This document shows, one piece after another, positions 47,633 to 59,670 of a stretch of DNA of 64,000 nucleotides (positions within the stretch are counted from its first letter, which is position 1; each line of letters starts with the position of its first letter). A program made the position numbers and the translations under genes. The notes under the pieces are model-generated. The model ran no database searches. It was not told the origin of the DNA and saw nothing but the letters and a program-made list of their open reading frames with translations. This DNA is from Marsupella aquatica (lineage: Eukaryota; Marchantiophyta). The stretch spans positions 13,950,001-14,014,000 of the forward strand of contig OZ316896.1 of NCBI GenBank assembly GCA_973895155.1. Reading direction: 5' to 3'.

Positions 47633-48911
47633 CTTTGGGATTACAATGTCTCACATTTTTCCACCAGAGAAAGGAACTTGGAACCAGCCAAGACCAACTC
47701 CCATACGGAATGCAATCATCGAAGAAACAGTCCACCAATCCCCCATATGTTCCCTCAATCACTGCCACAACTGGTAATTTCCCACGCAAAACGAGTGTCC
47801 AGCATTTCGAACTTCACCTCCAATGCTATTGAACAACGGCCAATTGGCATAAAGCAGACCTCGAAACAGGCGTCCAATTTGAAAACCTCGCGAGAACTGA
47901 ACAATCTCTATGCAACGAGTCCATGGTCGTCACAATTTTGCGACGCAGCGGTAGATTTCAATCTATCGTCACGGCGGGCGTTCAAACAAACTTGGTGACA
48001 TCCAAATCAGAAATAACAATTTATTGATGAATAAAGTAAATATAACGAGGCACGAAAGACCAGACGAACAAAGTCTTTTGCTGCTCCGAGCTCACACCTT
48101 CGCACCTTCGCACGAGAACCGATTGCAAACCAATCGTCACAAAGGCAACAAACTGAGAAGAACGTCTACCAACTTCGAGAGGGAGTGGGAGTCACCCACC
48201 ACCGAGAGTACAGTCCTAGCTCGGACCAGCTCCGCCTACTGCTTCCCTGCCATTCCATTCCCACCGCACTCGGCGGTTTCAAACCACGTAATTAGGGCAA
48301 GCCAAGAAATTCCGTTGTCACCGTCATCCGTCCTTTCAAGCCACGATCAGCTCGCTCGCGCTCATGCTGATTTTTTATTGTGACGAAGATGTTCCGCTCG
48401 AGGGCCGCGCCTGTGCTCCATCGCTCATTCATCCATGTTTACGGCGGATAAATGCTTCGTCCTCATTCGCATGATTGCCGAAGACAACCGGAATAGAATG
48501 ATCATGGAGCCGCTGCTCCGCTAACGTTTCGCTGCTCTCTCGAGTCTGGTCGTCTCGTGCTTTCGCCTCGCAGCCAGTCGACCTTCGTACAGTACACTAG
48601 TAGGCCCGCCTTTCGTATCAAACTGTAGTCCTTACAATTTACACCTATACAAGTCATGCGATGGCCACGAAGAAACGATGAGTTAAGTTGGACGGAGACG
48701 ATGTCCGTATCATCGTCGAGCGAGTAAATTGACGGTGTGGATCTCTCAGTATTCAGTAAGTGCGGTTTTAGAAGTAGTCATGGAGTAGTCATGTATAGGG
48801 TAATGACGGATTGGTATGGGGTTACTAATTTGTAACTTTGTGGCCAGAAAGTGAAGAAATATTGACCAATAGCAATAGAGAAACTTTTTTTGAACTTTGG
48901 GGGAATAGGTT
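47633..48911 (-). promoter_or_regulatory. upstream region of the INTS4 gene
   Basis: About 1.3 kb precedes the INTS4 start (ATG at 47632). It has relatively high CG content compared with the repeats, as often seen around plant promoters, and no supported coding frame. A divergent gene is possible but not seen; plus-strand frames at 47351-47998 overlap INTS4 exon 1 and lack motifs. Confidence 0.35.
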
Positions 48912-49279
48912 TTAGGGCCACTTTACAAGACGGGTGCGGCAATTTAATTCCTCTTTTTTCATGATCGAATCAATCACAACCGTTGTTTCAGCCTGCCCGG
49001 GCGCTCCTTGCTTTAGAAGACTGGCGCGGCAAGTTGAGCTGCGGGAATAACCGAACCTGCATTCTGGTATGGATCAGCTCTGGCCAGCCGGCTTGGGACT
49101 CTCATCCGGGTGCTAGACTATTGGACCTCTGGAGGTGCAAAAATGGGCAGCCCGTTTCCTCCTAGGATTCCTGCCTTGGATTGGTCTAGAGTCCTACCGT
49201 ACCACTAAGAGTTGGGCTCTGTTACAGCCCTGGTAGAAAGCACTCAAATTGCCGCGCCCGTCTTGTAAAGTGGCCCTTA
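48912..49279. mobile_element. Tourist/Harbinger-like MITE with TTA target duplication
   Basis: The element runs from 48915 to 49276 (362 bp). The left end is GGGCCACTTTACAAGACGGG followed by TGCGGCAATTT. The right end is its reverse complement with one mismatch (GCGCGGCAATTT). The arms are about 30 bp. It is flanked by TTA on both sides (48912-48914 and 49277-49279). A TTA/TAA target duplication and G-rich ends are hallmarks of PIF/Harbinger MITEs. It is non-coding. The core CTTTACAAGAC links it to the remnants at 12.3-12.8 kb. Confidence 0.88.
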
Positions 49280-51200
49280 GACTAGAATCCCAGCCCACAC
49301 AATCATTATCATACATAATATTTGTCCTGAAAAAGATTATCGGGCAAGGGCAATAGATTTACACGTGTCCTGGCAGATGCTAGACATGCGTCCGGGCAGG
49401 CGCTCGGCCATGTGGCAGCATCCCATTGATCGCTTGCGCGAGGCCATCTCATGCCCTTCGGGTCTCACGAGAGGATCATCAACAATCTCTATATAAGGAG
49501 GGCACTTCATTTTCAGAAGTCATTCTCCTTCTCCTTTCTTTCTATCCTTTTCATTTGTTATTTCTCATGTTTACCTTTTTTGTGCCAAAGCGGCCTTCGA
49601 GGCATCAGTTGGGGCATGCGGCACCATAGGTGTTGCTTGCAACCCACCTTTTGCTTAGGTGGTTGTGGAGGGACGTGTTTGGCCAATAGGATCGTTTCTA
49701 GATAGTTTGTGGAACAACAAGAGTGTCAGGGAGGGAAGCTTTAGTCGGTGGTAGCGACAACATAATCGTTTGCCACAAATCTGTCTTTTGCCTTTTGACC
49801 TGAGCAATTTTGTCCGCCCTTTTTTGGGGAATTGGTTTATTTTGAGAGTTCAACAATGGGTTGGAAAGAAGTTGTTGAGATGTGTGAGATCGTGATCACA
49901 TTTGCCGGATGAGATGACAATTTTGCACCAGCAAGCATTGAGATGGAGAGAGTAGTGCGTGCATTGGAGGCTATGGCTCATATGGACCGAGATGCATTCA
50001 CCAACGACTATTACTTCGATTGCTTCATCCTCAAAGCAAGCAGTACACCTTTTAGTGCACCAAAGCGGCCTCAAAGAAGCAAACCCATTTTGGCAATAGA
50101 TAGAGAATTTTGCTCAGGAGGAAGAAAGCAACCACTACTTGATAGAGCGCAATTATACGTGCACCTCTTGGAGTGGTTTGAGAAGATTCTGAGTAATATT
50201 TTGATCCACTACACCATGCATGGTTTGTAAGGGAGATAACAATTGTGCATTTATTTGATGAGCGTATGAATGTCAAATTATTATAGTATTTGATGTGTTG
50301 CTTTCCTTTTTGATAAGTTTCCCTTCTCTTAGCTAAACATTCTTTACAAGATGTTTGACCATTATCAACAACATGCAATGCTTTCACTTGTTTGTAGGTA
50401 CCTTGACATTGTTTGTATTACAACATTTTGAAATACCACGTGCACTATTTGGAGAGTCCTTTCCTTGCCCACTAGTGTTTGTGACCTGGATATATATTAT
50501 CAAATATCAGTCGTAAGTGTACATCTTCAGCTTGAAATGACACACTTTTGTTGTCTGGTCTGACCCGGGCCTTGGCCTTCGGTTTGGCTTTGGCTACGGT
50601 CCTGGCGATGGGCGTGTTTGGTCTATTCTTGCATGCCCTACTCTCTCCAAAATTGGTGATAAATCCATCGTGACAACCACACCATGTTTGACCACCATAT
50701 GTTGCACCACATTGTCCTCTGGGATAGTGTCAGTTGGTGCCCGACATTGTTTAGAATATTCATCTCTCATGCGTTGTGGGCTACAGCTTCAACACAAACA
50801 TAACATGAATCCCTTGGGAATTGAAAATGCCCCCTTGCTTTTGAATGTTTTCCAAGTTTGCACCATATGAGACTGTTGCTTGACAATCCCTTAGAATCAA
50901 TACAAACATTTTGCATACACTCATTGTCATGAAGGAAATGGACAAGTGTTTGGTTCAACAAGCATCGTACACACTTAAGATACTCCATCACATCATGGAC
51001 CAAAGTCCGTCTCCAATGAAGACATTTCCATGAAAAGGTATCCAAGAATTCCCAAAGGATACATCACAAAAGTGGTCATATCATAATAGAATCTAAAAAA
51101 AGATAGTCACATCCAAATGCACTAGATAAAGTAGCATTAAAAGACAATATGAAGGCTCATAATAAGCCTGCCTTACTCTTTTGCCGCCTGCTGCCCGCAC
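49280..51200. other. intergenic DNA, nothing recognised
   Basis: Frames of up to 111 codons occur without motifs. The text from about 49480 to 50230 is fairly open on the plus strand but contains no conserved domain that I recognise. Confidence 0.35.
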
Positions 51201-51204
51201 TTGC

Positions 51205-51382
51205 TGCCCGACCTTTTCTCATAGTCACACTTTTTCTATGTGTGACTAGGGTGTGAATGATCCCCACTTTCAAGTGGGGTGAATGACAAAAGCATCTACT
51301 GTTGCTAGCCAGATTCAAACTCAGGACTTGCCACTACCCAAAGAGCTCCTCTACCACCCAGCCTTGGGGCAGCTTGTGTCCA
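51205..51382 (-). mobile_element. tRNA-derived SINE-like element
   Basis: Read on the minus strand: TGGGTGGTAGAGGAGC (A-box-like), about 30 bases later GAGTTTGAATCTGG (B box), then a non-tRNA body. The body contains a short inverted repeat, TAGTCACAC...GTGTGACTA, near 51221-51250, and CCCACTTGAAAGTGGGG, another hairpin, near 51267-51283. The A box deviates from consensus at the fourth base. This layout (tRNA-like head plus a body with hairpins) is typical of plant SINEs. No poly-A or T tail was fixed. Confidence 0.55.
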
Positions 51383-51770
51383 AACTGATTCGGTCCAGGT
51401 ATTTAACCTGATACTAACTTCAAGAATATGGGGCAGCGGGCAGCCATGTACGGGGCTAATCAATGCTAATCCTATTGATTAGTCTCGATCTTGAGTTTTG
51501 TTCTTAATCTCCCAAGAGGAGGTATATGCTTGATGGGCCCTGAGCTTGTGTAATTTTCTTACTTGATGGACCCATACGAAACTTTTTTTACCTAATAGGC
51601 CCCCTGATACACTTTTGTGTCAGTTGTTCTTGTAGCAGTCACTTTCACCAATGTTTTCTTGATGCAATGACCAACTGCACCATCGAACCCCGCACCCAAC
51701 CTTGCAAGGTCCAACAAAAAGGTCAAATGATGTGGTTAGGGGAACCGCGGAATTGCGGCCACCACTACCC

Positions 51771-51855
51771 GAACTGCAAAGTGAAGACAATATGAATTAT
51801 GTCTTTGGATTTGAACTGCGAAGTGAAGACAATATGGATTATGTTTTTCGAATTT
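51771..51855. repeat. 42-bp tandem duplication
   Basis: GAACTGC(A/G)AAGTGAAGACAATATG begins units at 51771 and 51813. A few substitutions separate them. Confidence 0.85.
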
Positions 51856-52780
51856 GAAGTTTTGTTGTACCGTGGGGTAGTCATGGGCCTTACTTTCATG
51901 TGTTCCATATAGGGTTTCAATTCGGAAGACATGTGCGGTCGTTATGATCCTACTTAGTACTTCCATGATAACTTTTTCTATCACTGGCCATTGTGCACTC
52001 GATTTCTATCACTAGGCACTAGGCACTGGGCTTCAATCAACAACCTGAAGGTATTGACAAAACCCAACCATCAACAAAAGCCCAAGCATCAACAAAACCC
52101 GAGCGTTTCCCTCCCACAACACAAAGAATCATAGAATGACCATTGTTAGGTAGCGGCAACAACCCTAAACCCCTTACAACACACGAATACATAATACAAT
52201 ATGTCTTCATGGCTAAAGCCACCCCGTCCTATTTAGAACCCCGTTGTGGTTTACTATACAGTTTGGCACCTCATAAGGACACAAAGTATGGCTCATTAAG
52301 AGGGGGTCTATTAGGTAAAATGAGTTTCATATGCGCCCATCAGGTAAGAAAGTTTCACCAGATGGCCCATCAAACATATATCGCCTCCCAAGAGTAAGGA
52401 AAAAAAAGATGTAATTTGAAACAGATTTTTAGAAAGCAAATTGTCCACTTCCCTTTTATATCCATCCCCTTCATTTACCTTAAGTGTTTCCACCCGAGGC
52501 CGCTCATAAATTCTCCCTATGATTAGTTCCAAAAACCTCAAAGAAAAATATAAATTCTCACTATGATTCTTTCCAAAGAAAAACTAACTCTGTTCAAAGA
52601 TGCTCTAGGCAAGTACCTACCCCTTTTCCCAAGGAAGAAACAAAAGGGATTCCATATCAATAAACTCTCTCTAGAAAGAAACAAAACATTAAATGCTCCC
52701 TCTCATCTCCTTTTGTCTCATGCTATAGTACATGACAATCTTACTATAAAAGCATCAACTGAGGTCTACTTTTAAGAGCC
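51856..52780. other. intergenic DNA, nothing recognised
   Basis: Only short frames are open; no motif or repeat noticed. Confidence 0.35.
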
Positions 52781-54480
52781 TAGGTCTAGAGTGAAGCCTC
52801 TAGACCTAACTCTATGGCCATCATGTGCATGGGAAAAATTGGTGACATGACTATGATGTATGTCAACGATACATGGAAAAAATTTGTGATAATTTTTAAG
52901 TATTTACATTCTAAAAATATGGCACTATGGCCCCACCACAACATAGTGCATAGAAGATGAATGTGCATACAAAAAGACTGATGTGAGCATAAAGGAGAAA
53001 GATGAATGTGCATACAAAAAGACTCATGTGAGCATAAAGGAGAATGGTATATTATATATGACTATTAAAATGATGAGTTTTTTTATCATTTCATTAACCT
53101 TCAAAGAATATGAATAGAGAATATATTTTGATAATATTTTTATTGTCCTCTCCGCTATTCACGTTCAAAGAACGGGTAGTTGAGGCTAGTACATGTACAC
53201 TATTGTGGGAAAAATAAATTACTCTTCTCAATCTAAGTCATCATGACAATAAGTGTGACATAGTTACAAAAGACAAAGTATGGCAAACCAAAGTATTGCA
53301 ACCAAAGTATTGAAGAATAAAGTATTTATGACAAATATATTTTGGGGCTATTTTTGGGCCCCCATCACAACTACTGAATTAAAGTTCAGCCAATAAAAGG
53401 AGTGTCCAAAACTTCTCACTATTTCACATTTTTCTCCTCTATGGTAAGGTTTTGTTCCACAATTTTGGGAAAAAGTACTAAAACTGGTGAAATATGTGCA
53501 ACAAGTTTTTGTCTTGGCTAGTGGCGGTTTAAAGGAAAGTGAGCTCTTAACTATGGATTATAGATTGACTTTACAAGAGTTTGGTTCAGCTCACTGTATG
53601 CTCAGTCTTACTTATAAAACACTAAGGGGAAGCTAGAGTCTGGGGGTAGGCTTCTAGAGTGAAGCCTCTAGACCGTGACTGTAGGGCCCCACCAAAGTAA
53701 ATGTACATGTAAAGAATATATGCATAGACATAACAATATATTATTATGACATGAATACTTAAGAGTATATGTGCATGTAAAGAACATGTGCATAGACATG
53801 ATGATATATTGTATATGACATGAATAATTGCTTTTTTATCATTTCATTAACATTTAAAGGCTGGAAATAGGAAATCTATTTTATTGTCCTCTTCTCTACT
53901 CACTTTTAAACAAAGAGTAGTCGGGGCTAGTTTGTTTTCAAGCTGAACATGACTTTTTATAGTTTGCACTCCCTCAAATCCACTTGCTGGGGTGACACTC
54001 CTATTCAAAGACTCCCAATCTTAGCGGGAAGGGGAAGCTAGAGTCTGGGGTCTAGGCTTCTAGAGTGAAGCCTCTAGACAGTGACTCTAGGGCCCCACCA
54101 AAGTATATGCGCATGTAAAAGATATGTGCATAGACATGATGGTATGTTATGTATGACATGAATGATTATTTTTTATCATTTCATTAACTAATATTTAAAT
54201 AATGGGAACATGGAATATATTTTGTTACATTTTATTGTCCTCTTCTCTACTCATGTTCAAAGAACGGGTAATCGGGGCTAGTAGTTTCCAATTAGCCATC
54301 TTACTTACACTCAGCAATGCTTCCCACCACCTTCCCTGAATATGGGTGGCATTCTTACTCTATTGTCCTCTTCTCTACTCGCCTTCAAAGACAGGGTAGT
54401 CAGGGCTAGTAGTTTCCAATTAGCCATCTCACTTACACTCAACAATGCTTCCCCTTATCTCCACTGAATATGACTTTTAA
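52780..54480. repeat. three diverged direct copies of a dispersed repeat
   Basis: Copies lie at about 52780-53190, 53625-53935 and 54025-54290, with a partial at about 54355-54470. Each starts with TCTAGAGTGAAGCCTCTAGA, a near-palindrome, then a GGCCCCACC-A word (displaced in copy 1), GTGCATA repeats, ATCATTTCATTAAC, TTTATTGTCCTCTTCTCTAC-like sequence and ends in GGGTAGT(C/T)GGGGCTAG or a variant. No protein is encoded. A 45-bp tandem duplication (GATGAATGTGCATACAAAAA, starts 52956 and 53001) sits within copy 1. Confidence 0.75.
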
Positions 54481-54639
54481 TGGACATTATGCATGGGCAT
54501 TGGGCTGGTCCAGGTGATAAAAATGGAGTTGAAGATTGCAGGGACGTAGAACACTACCCTCCATGAGGGTTTCTTAGAATCATAAATTTATCATGAGTTT
54601 TGTCAGGAAGGCAAATTTCCACTTAGAATCATACATTTT

Positions 54640-55205
54640 GTTAAGGAAGGCAAGTTACTGTAAACATTTCTGGAAGCCCTTGTTATTTCCATAATCTGTT
54701 GCCCGAAGTAACATTTTTCTGGAACATTTCTGATTGCTATTCCCATAATCTGTTGCCACACAAGTAACCTTGGAAGTAACCCTTTTGGAAGCTTTTGCTA
54801 TTCCCATAATCTGCTGCCCACAAGTAACCTTTTTCAACATTTCTGGAAGCCCTTGTTATTCCCATAATATGTCGCCAGGAAGTAACATTTTTCTGGAACA
54901 TTTCTGGTTGCTATTCCCATAATCTGCTCCACACAAGTAACCTAGGAAGTAACCTTTTTTCTGGAACATTTATAGTTGCTATTCCCATAATCTGCTACAC
55001 ACAGGTAGGAAGTAACCTTTTTCCAGAACATTTCTGGAAGCCTTTGCTATTCCCATAATCTGCTGCCCACAAGTAACCTTTTTCAGGACAAAAATTCTGC
55101 ACACAAGTAGGAAGTAACCTTTTCCCCCAACATTTCTGGAAGCCTTTGCTATTCCCATAATCTGCTGCCCACAAGTAACCTTTTTCAGGACAAAAATTCC
55201 ACACT
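54640..55205. repeat. degenerate satellite-like array, about 60-bp unit
   Basis: The unit AAGTAACCTTTTTC-GGAACATTTCTGGAAGCC(T/C)TTG-TATTCCCATAATCTGCTGCCCAC occurs about nine times in imperfect and partly truncated form. The last two full units (about 55005-55190) are nearly identical over 110 bp, indicating a recent higher-order duplication. The minus strand reads through several units as YLWAADYGNSKGFQKC-like repeats, which is a frame by-product. Confidence 0.85.
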
Positions 55206-56039
55206 ATAATGCATGCCTGGGCATGGTTCTAGCCTTAACCCTACTCCAAGAAAGCTCATCACAAACCTTTCTGCCTAAAATTCTATTCACTTTTGGTCAC
55301 CCTGCTCCAAGTAAGCCCAGGAACTTTTCCCCACTAGAAATTTATTTTATTCACTTTTTGGGTCACAAGGTTTTTTCTGGTCACAAGGTTACTAACCCCA
55401 GACCAGAATGCATTGTCCTAAACATAATAGCGCGAGTAAATGTGTGTGCATCCTTAAAGATAAATGGAATCCAAAAGGAACGGGAGGAGGCTTCGTACGC
55501 GAGGCAAGACAATCTGTAACTAGTTTTCAGCATATCCTAATTGCAATAAAACATACATGCAACTCTGTATCGAGAACAATTCGCCAGTACATTTTTGTCC
55601 AACATCTGAAGAACACAACACGTACTTGGGAGAGAATGAGACGACCACCGTTCTAGAGGGCCTTGTCCAACTTTCAATCAGAGAAGAGTGACCTCTTTAT
55701 AAGCCAAGGCGGAAGCATTTTAGTCAGAAAAGTCTTTACATGAAATCAAATTCTGTGGTTACATTGACAAAGAGCTTGGCAAGTAAGTACAATTCACTTT
55801 GTCAGACAACGTTATGGCAAAACCCATAACAAGGTATTTGCAGGTCAAGTGTGGACGAAGAAATGTGAGGGCAACGGGCCTACCTTCGAACTGGGCATTG
55901 CAACCGCTGGTACTTATTTTTGGAGTTAGAAGCCCTTTCTTCCAACTTTGGTAGATGATACAATCATAGAACACAATGGTCGGCTGTCCAGATTTCTATA
56001 ATAGTTTTACAGTTGCAGGAAAGGTGATTGTTACAAGCC
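55206..56039 (-). other. 3' flank of the fibrillin gene
   Basis: Contains the probable 3' untranslated region of the minus-strand fibrillin (stop at 56042-56040). No gene seen between it and the satellite-like array. Confidence 0.35.
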
Positions 56040-58098
56040 CTACAACAAAAGCAGACTTCCTTCCTTCAGGAGGACGAACAAGCTGCCGCCATCGCCACGC
56101 GAGATTCGAAGATCCTCATCCAGGTACGTGGTCAAAAGCCAAGATTGAGCCTTGTCCGCCTGAATAGGAAACTTCAAAGGAGGCTGGCCGGAGATGGTTC
56201 GCACCACGGACGTTGCAGCGTCCTGCAACGGGCGCAGAATGCCTTGGAAAGATACCAGGTCGATCTTTTGTCCGAGAACCTCCACACTATCCGGGATTTC
56301 AATGGAGTCTGTCAGCTGCGGTGTGCCGATGACACCTTCTTCAAATTTTACCTACAGCCAAGGAAACAAACTTTCAATACGAGATCTAACTTAGTGAACT
56401 TGCCAGAACTAGCCCCAAATGTCCGATCCTTTCTGTTCGTGTACAACATGCAGGCATCTATCGGAGTGCACATCGTTCTTCCAGGGTTTTAGAGAGATTA
56501 ACTTCATCACCCAGGATTGCGAAAACAAGGTAAACCGTTTCGTTGTGGTCAAATTTGGACTATCATGATTACAATATTGATAAAATGTCCCCGACTATTG
56601 AAGTTCTCAAAAATATAAAGCGGGTACCCAGCAGCGACTATCGTTACTCACGTTATGATGCCGAAAAAGTAGAGAACAACGATAAACAAGAGAAACCAGT
56701 GAGTTCTCTAAAGCCAATATTTGCACTATTGAAAATGCATGAGCAAAAATGCGCGTCATTCCACATTTATGCAGAAGAGAAGAAGTAGAAAGAAACAAAA
56801 TCCGTAGAGAAGGACCCACCTGAACTCGCTTTGGGCTCCGGACTTCAAATACTCCAGAATTGCTGAATGACGTCGTTGCCAAAGGACCAGTGAAAGACAC
56901 AGTGTTTTGGATAGTGAAGGCCGCCGAGTCGAATGTCTGTGAGATCTCTCCCACTTTTACCAAAGGTAAATTGCCAGCGGCTAGGAGGGGAAATAGCTCA
57001 GAAAATGAAGTGTACCTGAACGCAAGCCATGTAACAAGACCCTTGTGAATCACAAAACAGAACCCTTAAGATCTCATTCAAGGTCGCTTTACAGTGTCAG
57101 TAAGACGGAATGTGACGATTCTCAGCATCACACACTTGCAACAGACTTTCAGGCAAACGAGAAGGAGGAGTCAAATGGAGGATGAATTCAAAAAGCTTCC
57201 AGATGATTCCTCTGACGGACGAATTGATATTAAAAGCACTACGCAAATACCCGAAATCCCTCCACATAAAGAAGCATTTTCTCTCAGCAGGATTGCTCTA
57301 CCGTCACATTAGATGACCTCGAACAGTTGAGATAAAGGACAGTGCACAAATTCTTCGAAGAGATATCGTGCACCGAAGACAATGTGCGTAAATCTTCCAA
57401 AAATTACAAGGTGAGAACACCGTTTTCATTCGTAGCAGACAAGCCACGGTGATTGTGGGTGCACCAACCAAAATCAGGAAACAACAGAGCAAGATTCCAC
57501 GTGCAACGGAAAGTCTGAAGAGGTGCTCGGCATTAGGAGGAGGAAGGAGAGGCATTTGACTGAAACCACTTGTAGGAAGAAGAAGAAGACGGGGTGGAGC
57601 GAAAACATACGCCAAAATCCATTTTCCATTCAAAAGGTTCACTGATTCTGTGGGAGCCGCTGTTGGATTCTTAGACTCGAGCTGAGTAATTATCTCCACT
57701 ATCTCTCCACGCGTTTCGCTACTCGCACGCAATCCACGATCAGTTCCATACAGAGTATCAACCAATGTCTGCTTCAAATCCTCGACAGAAACAGAATCCT
57801 CTTTCACCGCAGTCGTACTTTCGTCGCTCGGACCGTCGTAGGTAGGGTCTGCTACAGGCCCGAGACCCGACGGTCCGATGGCAGGGGGCACGTGCTGTGA
57901 GTTGCGTTTGCTCTCTCTTGCAGGGGTACTTTTGGAAGATAATCTAGCCGAAAACCTAAGGTTCAATGTGGTCTGCGAAAACACGACCGACGCGGGCGCG
58001 TTTGGAGACAGATCCCGTTGTTCCACACTCTTAGCTCCTGACTTCTGCAAACTCAAGGCGCTACTACTGCAACAACAGCTTACCAACCCCGCAGCCAT
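56040..58098 (-). CDS. plastid lipid-associated protein / fibrillin (FBN1/FBN2 type, three exons)
   Basis: Minus-strand exons 58098-57611, 57015-56820 and 56351-56040 (donors GTATGT and GTGGGT; both acceptors CAG or TAG) give 331 residues, a normal length for the family. Residues 1 to about 75 are Ser/Ala/Arg-rich and poor in acidic residues, as in a chloroplast transit peptide. The PAP/fibrillin domain follows an acidic linker: [18 protein letters not shown] (about 105-122), [36 protein letters not shown] across the first junction, then [19 protein letters not shown] and [20 protein letters not shown] (about 298-317). Fibrillins coat plastoglobules and thylakoid edges and bind lipids. These motifs fit the FBN1/FBN2 clade better than other fibrillins. 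Within that clade I cannot decide. ATG at 58098 is the first in frame. Confidence 0.93.
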
Positions 58099-58466
58099 TT
58101 CGTCAGCTCGACTCACTCTCCTCAAGGAATGAGAAGCAATTCTGCACGACAAAGCTTCTCTCCACCTTCTCTAACGATTCGCTCGTATCGCAACTCTCCT
58201 TCGCCCCCAGAGGACAGCAACAATCTTCCGCGAGCTTCTACAAGCTTCCACTCCGTCGTCTTCGAGAAGTCAGACGAGTCAGACTTGCTACACCGGCGTT
58301 ATCAGTAGTGAATCTCAACAGTAAGGTGAAAGAAAGAGCTCGCGAAAATCACAACTGCTCGGGCAGCCAATAGAGAGCGGTCCGAACTGCTCTAAGCGAA
58401 GCGTTGGGTGCTCAAATTCGATTTTCAGCTCGATCCTCACCTCAAACGCAGTCCTAGTCGACGTCG
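58099..58466 (-). promoter_or_regulatory. upstream region of the fibrillin gene
   Basis: About 370 bp with mixed composition and CG-rich patches lie before the first ATG. No unambiguous TATA box or light-response element was identified. It is bounded on the far side by the duplicated segment starting near 58580. Confidence 0.35.
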
Positions 58467-58580
58467 TTGTCGAGATTTATATTGTGTGGTTGGCTTCGTC
58501 ACCTGCCCGTCCAGTCGTCCACCATAGCCAGCGCGGACCTTTCCTCTCTGAGTGAGTGGTCTCTTGTCTCTTCCGCACTA

Positions 58581-58682
58581 ACGTCCGTGCGGTGTTCACT
58601 GCTCAGTCCTACGCACGGTCTATCGTATCGCACCAACGCCCGCGCGGTGTCCACTGCTCAGTCCTACGCACGGTCTATCGAA
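58581..58682. repeat. 55-bp tandem duplication near the fibrillin promoter
   Basis: ACG(T/C)CCG(T/C)GCGGTGT(T/C)CACTGCTCAG and CCTACGCACGGTCTATCG form units starting at 58581 and 58636. Only a few C/T transitions separate them, as expected from deamination of methylated CG sites. Confidence 0.88.
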
Positions 58683-58684
58683 AA

Positions 58685-59670
58685 CAGCTCGTATGGTTAC
58701 TCTAACGACTGGGAAGAGGAACTGCATGCTTTGAAAGCTCAAGTCAGTGTTCCCTTGTGAACCTTCCACGTGTCACGCACCTGTTTCTTGTTTTCAATTT
58801 TGAGGAACTTGCATAGACCACCATAACCCGGAACCACAACCCGGATGTACCATTTAAATGTTGTTAAGAACTGTCTTTTTAGTTTTAAACAACTTGGATG
58901 GACCCCTGTAACCCAAAACAACTTCGATTGTTATGAACTCAGATAGTATCTTTCATTTTTCTTGTTTTGAATAACTTGGATGGACCACGGTAGCCTGGAC
59001 AGACCACTGCAAATGTTTCTTTGAACTAGCATATTTCTTGTGTCTACTTTTGGGTCTCAAAAGCTGTTAGGTCCATCTGAGTTGTATGGTTACACATTGT
59101 GGTTCATTCCACACAGTTGGGTGTCTCAATTTGATGGACCTTAACATCCTAGTTAGGAATTATGGACACAGAAAGTTACAGACACTATGAGCTAACTTTT
59201 TGCCATAAGTATTAGTCTTAGGCCATTACCATCACTGTAGATGCCGGTGAAAAAGTTATGACCATTCCTTCCAGTTAGAATGCCATCATCCATAATTTCA
59301 AAGCCTGTGAGACACCATTAAAAACAGCTTTGTATGGTTCTTGTAACAAGTGTGAACTGGTATCCATGCTTTCAAAGCTCAAAACACAGTGTTCCCTTGT
59401 GAACCTTCCATGTGTCACTAAGTTGTCTTGTTTTCATATTGAACAACTTGGATGGACCATGGCAACTCGGAAGGACCATTTCAAATGTTGCAGCTATGAA
59501 CTCAACTAGTTTCTCTTCTGAACAACTTGGACGGACCACCACAGCTTGGACAGACCATTGCAAGATTTGCTTTGAACTCAAATACTATCTTTCCTTTGTC
59601 CCCAATTTTGGGTCTAAAAAGCTGCTAGGTCCATATGAGTTGTGTGGTTAAACATTGTAGTCAGTCATAG
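58685..59670. repeat. roughly 640-bp-offset segmental duplication
   Basis: The segment 58685 to about 59110 is matched by about 59325-59660. Shared landmarks in the same order: GTATGGTT, TGCTTT(G/C)AAAGCTCAA, CAGTGTTCCCTTGTGAACCT, GTGTCAC, CTTGTTTTCA, AACTTGGATGGACC and TTTTGGGTCT followed by AAAAGCTG(T/C)TAGGTCCAT. Identity looks like 75-80 percent with indels. AACTTGGATGGACC-like words also recur within each copy, so smaller units are nested. Confidence 0.8.

Noticed and set aside
58467-58760. 97-codon plus-strand frame divergent from fibrillin
   Set aside because: It has no ATG at its start, contains a tandem duplication and shows no domain. Could be leader sequence, not a supported gene.
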